Source of the DNA: Taeniopygia guttata
Lineage: Eukaryota > Chordata > Aves > Passeriformes > Estrildidae
Assembly: GCF_048771995.1 (NCBI RefSeq)
Contig: NC_133063.1
Coordinates: 59,555,310 to 59,619,309 of the forward strand
Length of the DNA: 64,000 nt
Reading direction: 5' to 3'
Positions 1 through 12,571 of the stretch are shown here, one piece after another (position 1 is the first letter of the stretch; each line of letters starts with the position of its first letter). A model generated the notes under the pieces. That model did no database searches, had not been told where the DNA came from, and saw nothing but the letters and a program-made list of their open reading frames with translations. The translations under genes and the position numbers were made by a program.

Positions 1-3000
1 TGAAAGGAATCTAGTGAAATAGTGTACAGCCTGAAAAAGTGGAGCACAGCCAAAGTTAATGGTTTCAACTTGAAAAAAATGCTTAAAAGCACAGTTAGCA
101 AGTAAAGAAGACAGGCCTAATTATGTTGCAGAGCTTTGACTTTTTTGCATGGCACCTCTAATCAGTCTACACAGGATTTAACTGACTTCTTACTCAAAGT
201 TAGGCTTTGTTCCTGCCTTTCCACAGACATAAAATATCTAGATCTGTTCCTGTGACTTGTTCTGACCTGCATGGAACTGAAAAGATTTCGGAAACTTCAT
301 ACTGAGATTCCCTTTGACATTTGCAGAGCAGAGGACTGTCTGGGGACTCTGTAGCCTTAACTAGCAGTTGCTGAATTTGGGCACTATGGTAGTCTTGCAG
401 CTTCAACTTATTGTAGTGGTGGACTCCTCCTCAAGGCTGCTCAGGTGATAGAAAACATGGAAAACCAGCTAGTTTGTGCAACTGGTGTGGATATCAAGCT
501 TGACACACAGCGAGACTCAAATGTCACAGGACATGCTGATAAATCAGACGGCAAGAAGGCGGTTGAGCTGGCTAGCTGTTGTGTTCAGATGACCATTTGG
601 ATTGCAGCCAGCTTGTTCCTTGCACAGCCACACCCAGTGCTGCTGCATAACAAATAACGCTTTTGTACCACGCTCCTAACCCAGAATTGTTGTACTGGAG
701 ATGGAAGACAGTTGACACTGAAGTTAGAAATGGGTGAAGCTAAAGGTAGCCAAAATCTAGCTACCTTCAGAGCAGCATTGCATTTGGAAAGAAGGAATTT
801 TGGGGTTCTAAATCACGTCCCTTTATAGAGTGTGCTCTTGTAGTCTATGTCCACAGTGTTTATATTAAGATGTAAATAAAAGGAGAAAAATTTATTTATA
901 ACTGAAGAGATGGGACAAGAAAATATACCTATATGCAATAATTTTTCTGAAGAAACTGACTTAAACTAACAGCATGTAGAAAATGGATTTTTGATCTAAT
1001 GAAAATTGTAGAAAAAGAACTGATTATAAGAAAAATCTGGAGGCCATTTTTCCTAATATCCTGCTCCAAGCAGAAGGTTCAAAGTTATTGTCAGAACACA
1101 GAAATAATATTCCCTATTTATCTGGCAGCATTTCATTTCTTAGGAGTCAAGAATTTTATAAAGCATTCACATAAACTACTATATCCACCACAAAAAAATT
1201 CTGGCGGAAGATATCTCTAGTACAGTTGGGCTGAAATGCTATAACTTATCAGTTATACACACTTATCACTGTGTAGATCGACTTCAAAAGGTGATTTAAA
1301 AAGTATGTAATCTGTCTCCTTCTTAAACCGCTCATCTCCCACCACGGTGTGCCATTTTACCATTCATTGTATCTGAAGTGCATCACGAGGCTATATTTTT
1401 CTCTGAAATAAGAGGAAGTTAGCATTCTGTAAAAGGGAAATTTTCTAAGAATATCTCTGGGAAAAGCTCCTGGTTTGCCCTAACTCCAGACCATGGGGTT
1501 TTTTGATGGAACTGAAGAGAAATGGGGAGTGAAAAAAAGTCTTGCCAAAGCCTTCAAATGTAAGCTATTATGCACAGCTTTAGTACATCTCAGTTATGAA
1601 AGAACATCTAAGGCCTCAATTTGCCCTTTAACAGGGCAATCAAAACCGGTTAAACGGTGCTCATTGTCTCCACAGACTGCTTCTCCCTGCCTGCCCCCCT
1701 ACCACTGATTGTAATGCCTTATCTAATTACAGGATTCCCTTGTGAATTCTTATTTGGCATACAGCCTGTCGTTCAGAGACAACATTTGGTAGCTTTGGCT
1801 TGCAGCAAAAATAGAAAATGCCCTTCCCCAGTGTGAAAAACTCAGCTCATATTTGTGAATGGCAGAGTGGCCCAGGTGGCCCAAGCACCATCCCACTGCA
1901 AGTGGAAGGTACATGGGCTTCATGGCTTTCACCAAGCTACAATTTAAGCAAAATAAGGAGGGTGACTGCTAGCAAAAAAAGCTTCAGAAGCATTTGAAAA
2001 CCCTCAGGATTAAATCAAAGAGAGCAAAGTTATATTGAGACATGTGCTCAGTAGCCACAGAGTGGGAAGGCTTTTCTGAGCACCTTCTGCTCAGAAAAGG
2101 AAATCTGCTTGGATAATTCCTTAGTAAAGAAAAAATCTGGCCAGTGATAGGAATGCTGCAAACGCCAATGCTGAAATTGTCTGTTTTCACATTTTCCTTT
2201 CCTCCAAAGGGAAATACCGGACAGTTTCTTCTGAGTTACTGAGCAACTAACCAAAATGGCCAAATGAATGTTTTCTAGATACCACTACTGACAATGCACA
2301 AGCGGCACTGAAACAAGCCCACGCTCTCCCCAGCTGGGAGGCAAGGGCCCTGTGGGTCTGGAGGGCTGGGCAACCCCCTGCACTGCTGGAAGCTGAATGT
2401 TAAGATTGTGAAAATGGGGGAGGCCTGTCCTGTCTTGCTATCTGGCACGTGGGCCGCAGTGGAGATATGAGTAACTTAGTCTTCCAAGTACAAAATGATT
2501 GCTGGCAGTACACAATGAACATGTCAAACTTGGAGGAATATATTTTAAAAAGGCCCATCAGTGGTTTTCTTTCTTTAAATGGTAGCCACTGAAAAGTTAT
2601 GTAAATACTTCAGCTATGGAATATATAATCTGATATCTGGCAGATGTGTTTTCTCCCCTGCCACTACTTCTGCTCTAAATGGGTCACTCCTAGTAAATAA
2701 ACACGGTTCTCTGGTGTTCTATCAACGAAACACTTCTGGCAGCCACAGACTAGTGCATAGGGAGCTCCAAAGAGAAGCTGGTGAGGGAGCATTAAGACTT
2801 GCATGAAACATGAAAACAAGCCCAAACAAGAGACAACTATCTGAAACATGCACCCAGGCAAATGTGGTTGGTTTTAATAAAACAGCTCCCTGATCCAAGA
2901 CATTGTAGTTAAGCAGCTGGCCAAAGCAGTGTAACTACATCAAAATTGGTCCTGTTTCTACCTATTTCTCATAAAAATGGAGATAGTCAAAATCAAAGAC

Positions 3001-4275
3001 TGTTCATGGAGCCTGTGCCAATTGGTGCAAACCATGGAGTCCTGGTCTGATGTACTCTAGAGCTTGATGTTGCGGCTTTCCTCCTCACCCTCTCCTCTTT
3101 TGCCTTTCCCCCTCAGCTGCCAACACCTCCCTCTTCACTCAACCTTAGAAAAAACGTGTGGGTAAAACTCATAGGTCACGTCTCAAGAAGTTACTCAGAT
3201 TTCCCTCACTGCCTGATGAGGTATAAAGGACAAACAAAGAGACCACACTTCTCACAGAAGCCCTTGTAACACCTGATAGAATACTCTGTCCATGCAGCAC
3301 CCAAGGAAATGAAACTGTGCTGACTGTGTGCATTATTTTTATTACCCTATGAGGGAAAAATAAAAGGCCTGATTAAAATAAAATATTGGGTCAAGCTTTT
3401 CAATATGTTTTTTTCTTCCTGCATTTCTATTCTGTGTGAAAACTTAACTTCTGGTTCAAGAGTTCAGCTCTCTCTGAATTAAATTAATGATAGGTGTAGA
3501 AAACAGTCATGTGGCATCAAATGTCTCATAGATGTTCCCTAAAATAAAAATGGAGAATACACTAAATAGTGGATGGAGAGATACTCAGGAAACAAGATAT
3601 ATACGGATTTATCAGTCCTGTTTAATTTTTACAGGAATGACCCACTGTGAGAAGATATTTAAATTATTTGAAAATAAAAGGGAATTTGAACAAAAAACTT
3701 GCTTAGCCTAAGAAGAAAGATCAGCGACTAAAGAAATATGTTAAGACAATGCCACAAAATGCTTTGAATACCACAGCTGAATACAGATACAAAAATTGGA
3801 GGCCATGGAATAATTTTCTCATCTGAACTGCACCTTATTACATTTTCTACTAGTTGAATTTCTGCTTGCCCATACACCCACTATTGAGGGCAGATGAAAC
3901 TATATTGGTTTATTCATTATGGGTGTCTCTTTGATCTTTTTATAGCCCTCACATTTTTTTCAATGTTAATAATCATAATACTTACTGTTAATTTTACACT
4001 TCTATCATTCTAGTTCCATGATCAGGCTGAATTATCTGCCAGACATAAGGAATTTGGACTAAAATCACAATTAGCATTTTTCTACTGGCATTGGATCATT
4101 GGTCATGAGAACAACACAGATTTCCTTTGAGCTTTCTCCCTGGCTTTGGTCTACCTAAGAAAATCATTGAACTTTTTCTTGATCTAAAAACCCATGGCAG
4201 ATCCCTTTTGACCTGCCTGATGCCACCACCTACTTCAGTCACCACAGCCTTGACCCTAAACCAGGACTATTACTG
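1..4275. other. Unique AT-rich sequence, no gene found
   Basis: I see no recognisable gene, RNA gene or repeat body in this stretch. Stops are frequent in all six frames and the longest frames are under about 80 codons, as expected by chance. A GC-richer patch at about 2290-2460 has no recognisable coding or repeat signature. Base composition and CpG scarcity are those of ordinary bird intergenic or intronic DNA. Confidence 0.6.
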
Positions 4276-4452
4276 CTACACTGTTTTGTGAAAATATAGT
4301 GTTTTTTTGATTCCTCCACAAAGCCTTAATAGTAGATCAGATAATAGATCTGATGTGTGAGATGAGAATCTTAGGTCCATTGTAACACACCTATTTGTGC
4401 TGTATTCCATCTTCTGATTTTCATTTTTCATTTTAAAAATTGACTTACATAC

Positions 4453-4620
4453 CTGAAGAGGCTTCATATCTAGCCTCTTGGCTTTGATATACCGAGGAAT
4501 ATAAAATATGTGGTATCCTTGTGGTTGAATGAAGTTACGGAAATAAATCCAACCCAACCAGTGCATGGTGACTTTGAATGAAATATTCCCCAAAGTAGTC
4601 CTGATGCTACATAGCATCTG
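4453..4620 (-). other. Weak candidate exon (unidentified)
   Basis: A minus-strand frame is open from 4653 to 4276 (125 codons). Within it, a pyrimidine-rich acceptor-like tract ends in AG at 4622-4621. A near-consensus donor, CAG followed by GTATGTAAGT, starts at 4452. The bounded 168 bp would encode 56 residues rich in aromatic amino acids, which I do not recognise. About four chance frames of this length are expected in 64 kb, and decoy splice-site pairs are common in vertebrate DNA. This is a prediction only. Confidence 0.12.
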
Positions 4621-5343
4621 CTCAATCAAAGAGAAATGAGGGAAGGAAGCCATAATTTAAAATACTTACAGGAATAAAATATGTTCCGGATCAGACTCTT
4701 TCTTTTGAGATTGAATTAGACCTCACATTCCTTCCAGCATTCTTCACTTATTCAGCTATAACCGAGACATCTGGTCAAGGGCTGCAGCACTGGTGATATT
4801 CACCCACAAAGGAAAAGCCATGCATAATTCCATTAGCTATGCTAGGGAAAAATTACTTTCTCAGTGTTCACTGACAATGAATGACTGGGTGATAAACTGC
4901 CATGATGAAATTCAACGGTAAAAAAGAGCCTTTCACATTATGCATGCAGGGAAAAACAGCCCTAGCCTTACATACATATGGATAGACTATAAATGAGCAA
5001 ATGTCTCTCAAGAAGAAACCTAGGAAGATTGAAATCACAGAAGAAAATTCTTCACTAGCAAAAGCTCCATACTAAGAAAGCTTTTATGTAAGGATCTGTT
5101 AAAAAGTATAAAAAGCAAAATATAAAGTGTCACATGACACTATGGAAAAAAGAAACATACCTGTTCAAGGAATACTGTATCCAGTACCCACTATCACTGC
5201 TTAGAAAGGAAAATGTTTTTTAGAAGTGTGTTGGGGGAGATACAAGAGTACAAATTATCTTAAGTATAAAGAGAGTGATCATTGACAGGACTCTGTCAGA
5301 GAAACCGGTCATTAGCAAAGTGATGTGCTGGGCTTCAAAATCC

Positions 5344-8300
5344 TCACCCAACCTGAACTGTGGTCTGGACCCAGCAGGACGTCTGCCTGTGAGTGGTTAG
5401 CGTGCTCCACCGGATGATGGAGAAAACTGGGGGTACTGCATGCAAGCAGCTGTCGTGCCCAGCCAAGATAGCTAAATAGGGAAGAATTTCAAATCCTCTC
5501 TGAAAGGGTTTGATGTGAGGAATGAGGCTTGGGGAGGAGGGAGAGTTTGAAAATGCACCAGCTGGTCTGGGCAAGGGCTGGTAGGCAGCTCCTGGTAGGG
5601 GGATCATTCCTGCACCACACCAGTCTGCTGGTGGTGAAAGGTGCTTCACCAGGTGGGAGACCTGTGCTGGCTTTTGGCTGGGGTGGGAAGAGAAGGGCCA
5701 GACCCCCTTCTAGCCCACCTCCACAGAGGGCTGAAAAGCAGCCAGTGGAGATGGTCTGCCCTCCACGTGCGCTCACCTTTGCGTCTCTCTGCTGGTGCCA
5801 AGCTTTCCCCTCCTTTCCCATGTTATGCAGCAAGGGTAGGTCAGAATTCTGTCAGGGTTTGGAGGCTTATCAGAAATGCATCAGAAGAAACACAGCCTCT
5901 GGAAAGTGGTCTGGAGCTCCCACAAGCAAAGATTTATTGTGTTCCTTTCTTCCAGCTGGGTTGGAGTAGCAGTATGAACATTTTTTTTTCTCTCTCTCCC
6001 TTTTGACATCTGACAGTTTGACTTCTGCCTGGAGCCTGGGAGCCTAGAGGTTGGTAAAAAGTAATCAAGAAGTAATTACTCTTTCAGAAATAATTCACTT
6101 CAGGTTTGGATACAATTTTAGATGGAGGCTTGAGGGCAGTGGAGAATTTTTATTGTGTTGGAGTATTCTGGCTCTGCCTTTGGCAGCATACACGAGGCTG
6201 TGTTTCAGCTTGCTCATTAGGGCAGAAATAAGCTGGCTCTCAGGAGCGTATGGGAACTTGCATTTGTAACACAGTTACACTAAAAATCAGTGCTCATTAA
6301 CCTTCTTCTGCTCTCTTTTTAAAAAGAGAGCAATTCTGAGTTTCCAAACCCTTGTTACTTGCCATGAACCCTTCATCTGTAGGGAAAGCATTTCCCTCTT
6401 TTATATTCATGTTTCATCAAAATTTTTTTTTCTGTTGGAGAAATGGTGAAGTGTGGTCAGTGGTGATGCTCACACGGTAAAAACAGGGCCTGGCTATTGT
6501 ACTACACACCCTTAATACCAACCAGGATGCACAACCTTCTTCTTTGGGTTCTGGTGCAGGAGACCTCTGATACCCCATCACATGTTCCTCTGCATTCCAG
6601 AAGTTTGCCCTGAGAGAAGGAGGAGGAGGAGGAGGATGAGGGGAAAGAAGGACTGACAGCACTTAAGTACTCAGCCACTAGTGGTAGTGTTGCATGCTGG
6701 CTGGCACCATGTCTTTTTCCCCAGGCAGCAGCAGCTGGCTGGCCCCCAGCCAGTGCCAGAAGCAGACACACATGCTTTGGAGGCCGAATTCTGTAACAAT
6801 TCGTTCTCTAATAGTGGTAAAATGCCTGCTTCACTCCCACTGCATGGACCACCCACTTCTCCCCATCCATGGTGAAGGTCTCTGCAGCTCCAGGGATGTT
6901 CCTGGTGGACCACACTAGGTAGGGGCTGTAGGAATAGATCTCAGGCAAGGTCTGCACCTTAGAGGTCCTGCATGGTGTGCTGGCATCCTTATCGGCTCCC
7001 AGAGCCATTCTGCACCACCACCAGGAGGCTAGATTGCAGAGAAATATGGAGCTGCAGAGAAAGACAATTTGGAGAGTAGCTGAATTACAATTCATATCCT
7101 GGTTTGTCCTTTACTCCAGACTAGAGAATAAATCCACAGTTCAATCCTCAGTGGGACCAGAGAAGGGAGATAAAGCAAGGGAGGTGTGTGGTATCCTGAG
7201 CCTTTGGCATAAACCTCACAAATGGAGGGGTTGCTCCTGGAGGTAGTTATTATATTTATATCACTGTTCAGAACAAGTATGTTTTCACCTTGATACAGCC
7301 TAAATTCTATTGCAGCACACAAGGCATCATGTAATGCAACATGTTGAAGCAGGAGTCATGTGGGGGTTGCACTAGTGCAATGAATGGGGGCAGAGCAGGG
7401 AGGAATGGCTATCAAGCCCGTCTGGGCATGGGTCTGTAAACTATACCATGAACAAGGGTATACCTTTTCCAGGTGATCCACTAGCTTTCTTGTCAGGGCA
7501 CTATCGTAGTGCCAGTGCACACCATGCTTCAGCAGGATGGCTACTGGTAGGATGTCTTCATGGAGACATCAACTGCCAAGTTAAAAGCATCTTGCTCACA
7601 AGGTACTCTGAAGTTGATATGAGTTTTTTAACAACCTCTTTTTACTTCTTAATTAGTCTGTTAAGTTGGCAGCCAGAGCTTCAGCCTGGCTCTCACCAGT
7701 CCCGGTAGGACTCTGGCTTAGGACTTGCACATGTGCTTTGAGGGCAGTGTTTTCTCAGCCTCCCTCCAAGTCTTACCACCATTAATTTGTGAAAGAGCTC
7801 AAGCACCACACTTTCCCTCATTTTATGGGCCTGAAGCAGAGGAATCTGGCTGCAAACCAGCAGAGCAAGCTAGAATGTGCTAGATCTTAAGCATGTGGCA
7901 AGCACCAGTGAAGCTGACTAGGGGACTCTCTCCCATTCTGCCTCTCAGAGATCCAGATGGGGCCTTGTGTCCTTGCATCTACCAGTCTTTGACATGACAT
8001 TCCAGAGAGGCTCCAGATCCAGCCAATTCCACTGAGTGCTTGCAGACTGCATGCCCAAGCAGGAGCTGTATGCGTAAGGCCCACAAAAGGGTACCAAAGT
8101 TAGCATTGCTCCCTCACTCTCAGCTCAGTCTGAAGAAGGAACTGGGAACATCACAGGCCCCTGGATGTACATGATAATTATCTCAAATGCCTCTGCCTTT
8201 CCCCTTCAGTTGCCTTTACTCTCTATTATTACAGGGGGCTCTCATCCCTCAGGAATGAATAGGACCAAAACTCATGCTGCAGCCCAGATTTACATCAAAG

Positions 8301-8770
8301 AAGAAACAGAGGTCCCTTCTTGTGGAGCTTGCACAGATGTACTTCCTCCTCCTGACACTGCCAACCATGCTAACCTGAGGAGGGACAGCTCCCGGGGACA
8401 GCTTATGGTCACTGCATGTGTGCAGTCTAAAATGCAGACATTCTCTGGGACCCTAGACTTCCCAGCCCCTGGGTGCAGCTGGGGCTTCACTTCTACCTCC
8501 CTTCCTGGCCCATAGATTTCAGCTGGTAGATGCAATCCTACAGATTTGCCTTTTGCATTGTTTACACACAGCCAGCTTGTAGTACTTCGCTATTCTGCAT
8601 GCAATTGTTTGATGGCTAAACCTAGGCTGCTCAGTGTGCCAAGAAGGTCTGAGGCAAAAGAGTTGTCATGTCTTGCTCCCCATGTTTCACCAGGCTGCAC
8701 CAGCAGATCTGCCTTCTGCGGCTGGATACCTCTATCCAGTTAGACAGTTTTAAGTCTTTCCTCGGGCTAA
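5344..8770. other. GC-richer block of unknown origin
   Basis: Composition is visibly higher in G and C than the flanks, and long frames overlap on both strands (for example 5529-5969 plus, 5489-5833 minus, 6808-7095 minus). Such overlap on both strands reflects few stop codons in GC-rich DNA rather than a gene. A short (AGG)6 run lies at 6618-6635. The block could contain old, diverged retroelement sequence. I cannot match any part to a family, and I see no splice-bounded coding exon I would defend. Confidence 0.35.
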
Positions 8771-11700
8771 ACCCATTTTAAGATGAAGGATTAAATTCTG
8801 AAGACTGTTCCTAGAGATTTGAATTTTGCTTCCTGCTTTCTTTTTTGGACAAAGATCCATTTTATCAAAAGAAATTTTTGCAAACTTCAGCTACAATCAG
8901 CAGATCACCTAACTAATGACCCTTGCTTTTAAGACAAGCCAAAGAAAATTAAATATGCTTTGTGTTAAGTATAAACTCTTGATCCTACTGGGAAATTTCC
9001 AATTCTGCTAGTAACGGATCCATGAAAGAGCTAAGATAGGCAGATAGACAATTTTTTTTTAAAGTGCAACTCACTCACTAGAGCACCCCCAGTTATCTGA
9101 AGATACCATCTTGGGTCTGGTTGAAGTTATCAGCTAGTAAAAAATACTCCATGAGTATTACTTGTCTGATTTGAGTGTAATTCAGTTGTAAATTATCCAG
9201 AACTCAGTTATCAAAATTCATGTGTGCATTTCATATGCTGGCCATGATTGCAATATATATGCCACTATGGCAGGGTACATCTACAAAATGACCCCACATG
9301 TATTTGTAGGGTCCTTTGTGCCATGGTTGTTGACAACCATGTTGTTGACAACTTTCATTTCACAGGTTGAGAAATGATGTTTCATGGAGTTTGGGATTTT
9401 TTTAGGGGATGGAGAAAAATTCCAGCTTTTATCATGGAATACTGCAGCCATATGGAGTCTCTGCTTCCAGACTGTGTTTGCAGGCTACCACATCTCTACT
9501 TACAGTGTGAACTTAAAGTAAATTAAATCATCATTGTACTATAGTCTCAATAATTTAGACCCTTATGCCTACTTCATTAACAGTTAATAGTTGGTCTGCA
9601 TTAGCTACCACTCAGTACCTACCTGAGACTTTTTATCAGAAGCATATGGTTTGGACTGACTATCCATCACCTATACTTCTCTTTTGAATATCTGCAGTAG
9701 ATGAGATGAATTAAAAGGAATGCTTAACAGATCAGAAAAAAAAAAAAAAAAATCATCTATAGGGGGCAGAAAATATGAACAATTCTTGAAGAATTTTAGC
9801 AAAATGATTGAATAAAGAAATATTTCACACTAGCAAATTTGAACAACATGTGAATCACTGAGTTTTAGCCTAGAAAATCTCTAACAAGTCAAATTTGATG
9901 CTTACAGACTCCGGTTTTACACAGTGCTGATTTCTTATGTCTTTGTACAACAGCACATTGTTGTACAGATATTTTACCAGAGACGATGCCTAGCCAGCTA
10001 CATTTGCTACCAAAGAGAAGGATTTTCAGTAGACACGCTAAAATAATGTTAGCATCTGCCATAAAATGAGAAAGCATGTAAAGGTAGATTAGGAGCACTG
10101 CAGAAAGAAACAGACCATACCTTTTATGAAGTAAATTCTGAACTTGCTTAAATGCCTACCTCTTAAAGACTCCATATGCTTAAAGCTAAGGACTTGTTTG
10201 AATGACTTGTGAAAATGAGTAAAAGAGTGCAAAACAATTTATTTTGGACTTTAGTCCCCCCTTCTCATTACTTCATCTCCAGAGGCTAATGAAAAACTGT
10301 AAATGTTTTCTGGCTCAGTAATACCCTGTTATGGATTAGAAATTTCCCAAAGGCATGGCCAGATAATTATAAGTGATCAAATTGCTGCTTGCATGGCTTT
10401 AGCCCACCCTAGTTGTGAAGCTAAACTTGTTATTTAATTCCTGAAAGTGGCTGAAGCTCCAGGGTTTTATCCTCCGTAAGAAGTGAAAAGCCGGTGTTTG
10501 GGAAGGGTCCCTGTTCCTCACAGTTGGCAGCGCTGTGGCCAGGCAACCATGGGGCAATGAATCAGAGCAAAATAAAAAGCTCTGTCCATGGGAGAAGTTA
10601 TTCACTGGCTCTACCTGACAATACTGGGAGCAGCTGAAAAGCGGTTGAGAAGGAAAGTAGTATTAACCCATTGGAAGAGTGATTGGGCTTTGCAGGAGAT
10701 TTTGTGGTTATATGTGAACTTGCTATGGTTTAGAAATACCTGTTCAGCCTCTTGCTTACACATCAAGAACAACTTAGAAAGTGGAATATTTTACCTGAAG
10801 ACAAAACCATCATCACGTGAATTTTCCCTAAGGATAAAACTCTGACATCTTATCATGCCTCATCCCAGTGACTCAGAGAAAATCAGGTGCCCCACTGCAT
10901 TCAGTGCTGTAAGGAACCCTCAGACAGACCTTCCCAGTTATTCCACATGGGGTTCAGACATGGAAAAGTACCAGAGAAGAATCAATGACCACAATTCATC
11001 TCACTTTTGAAGGCCATCATGTGGCTGAACTTTGCCAATAGTAGATGGGAGGTGAAACTCAATTTGCTTGACTGATTCTTTGACTGTTTTGCCAAACTAG
11101 TTTGAATTACCCCCCTTGTTCTGTGCTCTAAAAGATGGACATCTTGCTGACTTTAAAATTGATTAATTAAGTCCTCAGATGTAGCTCTCTGACTTTTATT
11201 TAACTCTAACCACTTAAGAAAAAAGAAATGTGTAGGCATTCCCTAATGCTTCAAGATAGTATGTGGTACTGATCATTGTCGGGTATGTAACAGAATCATT
11301 TAGACCACTGTCTGATAAAGGTTTGGTAATTTTTTTCTTTCCTTAAGGCAAAAAAGTGCAGAGAAACCTTTATGAAGCATTTCCATTTTATGGTAGTTGA
11401 ACTGTTCATGGAAAAGTTTTGGTTGGTGATTTTCCTTTGTTACATTAAGACTGTTGTCAAGCAGTGAATGATGGCTGATTGCCACTTCCATGTTCCTTAC
11501 AGCTGTGACTTGTTACCACTTAGTGCTTCTGATTCATTGCCTAAGTTCGTGTGTCAAACGAGAGCAAAACCCATCAGTTCACACATGGCAAAAGCATCAG
11601 CCCACAATAGCTGGAAGAATACATGTGAAAGCAGAGTTTACTGAAGTGTCTTACAGCTTGTAAGTTTGTTAAATGCACATGCAAACTTTTATTTTGCAAT

Positions 11701-12202
11701 GAAATAACTGTGGGTGTATCCATGTGTTGCCTTACTTTAGCAGCAGTTTTTCCTCAGGTCAATTTTAAAGGATTTATTTTCCGAAATGTTTGCCTTATAC
11801 TTCACACACAGTTCAAAACTTCCTGCAAAGTTTCTCCAGTTTCATCCCTTATGCAGTAGCCTGTTGCACAGTTCCTGCTATACCTTTTTATATTCTTAAT
11901 AAAATATGGTAAACTCCTCATCAAGATGAACCATGCAAGAGAAAAGAATTTTTAACTTAATTTTTAATATAGCCAGCAAAATCTGTGAATTAAATGTAAA
12001 TTAATTTCCTCTCTGCTGACATCATATATAAACGTTCTTCCAGATGTACAATGACAAATGAAAAAATTATGTGCCTGAAAAAGATTTGGGGTGATTTTGC
12101 AGATGCATTCAGTGACAGAATATTTTCAACCTGCTGTGGCAAAGCCTAAAGAGCCATAATACTTTTGAACTGCAAATGGACATGTAAGGTCTAGTATTTC
12201 CA
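8771..12202. other. Unique AT-rich sequence, no gene found
   Basis: No gene or classified repeat is visible. It contains an A17 run at 9736-9752. It also holds a small repeated palindromic unit: GTTGTTGACAAC occurs at 9326-9337 and again at 9341-9352, and the first copy sits in a 7-bp-stem hairpin. Confidence 0.6.
9736..9752. repeat. Poly(A) run, 17 A
   Basis: An uninterrupted run of 17 A. No retrotransposed body is recognisable directly upstream, so I treat it as a simple repeat and not as the tail of a retrocopy. Confidence 0.9.
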
Positions 12203-12205
12203 TCT

Positions 12206-12435
12206 CCCTTCCCTTCCCTTCCCTTCCCTTCCCTTCCCTTCCCTTCCCTTCCCTTCCCTTCCCTTCCCTTCCCTTCCCTTCCCTTCCCTTCCCTTCCCTT
12301 CCCTTCCCTTCCCTTCCCTTCCCTTCCCTTCCCTTCCCTTCCCTTCCCTTCCCTTCCCTTCCCTTCCCTTCCCTTCCCTTCCCTTCCCTTCCCTTCCCTT
12401 CCCTTCCCTTCCCTTCCCTTCCCTTCCCTTCCCTT
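12206..12435. repeat. Perfect (CCCTT)46 pentanucleotide array, (AAGGG)n on the minus strand
   Basis: Forty-six uninterrupted CCCTT units (230 bp) with no visible substitution. On the minus strand the repeat reads AAGGG, with G-triplets every five bases. Such a strand can fold into G-quadruplexes, and as a mirror-repeat homopurine tract it can also form triplex DNA. AAGGG is the motif of the pathogenic RFC1 intron expansion in humans; that is motif identity only. Perfect homogeneity suggests recent expansion or turnover. The assembled length may not equal the true allele length. Confidence 0.98.
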
Positions 12436-12537
12436 CCCCTTCCCCTTCCCCTTCCCCTTCCCCTTCCCCTTCCCCTTCCCCTTCCCCTTCCCCTTCCCCT
12501 TCCCCTTCCCCTTCCCCTTCCCCTTCCCCTTCCCCTT
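12436..12537. repeat. Perfect (CCCCTT)17 hexanucleotide array
   Basis: Seventeen uninterrupted CCCCTT units follow the pentamer array in one clean switch, with no mixed zone. After 12538 the tract decays into CCCTT and T-rich pyrimidine sequence. The whole run from 12203 to 12571 is pure pyrimidine on the plus strand. The minus strand shows a 156-codon frame rich in Lys, Gly, Glu and Arg (12579-12109), which is merely the translated repeat and not a gene. Confidence 0.98.
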
Positions 12538-12571
12538 CCCTTCCCTTTTTTTTCCCTTTCCTTTTTTCCCC

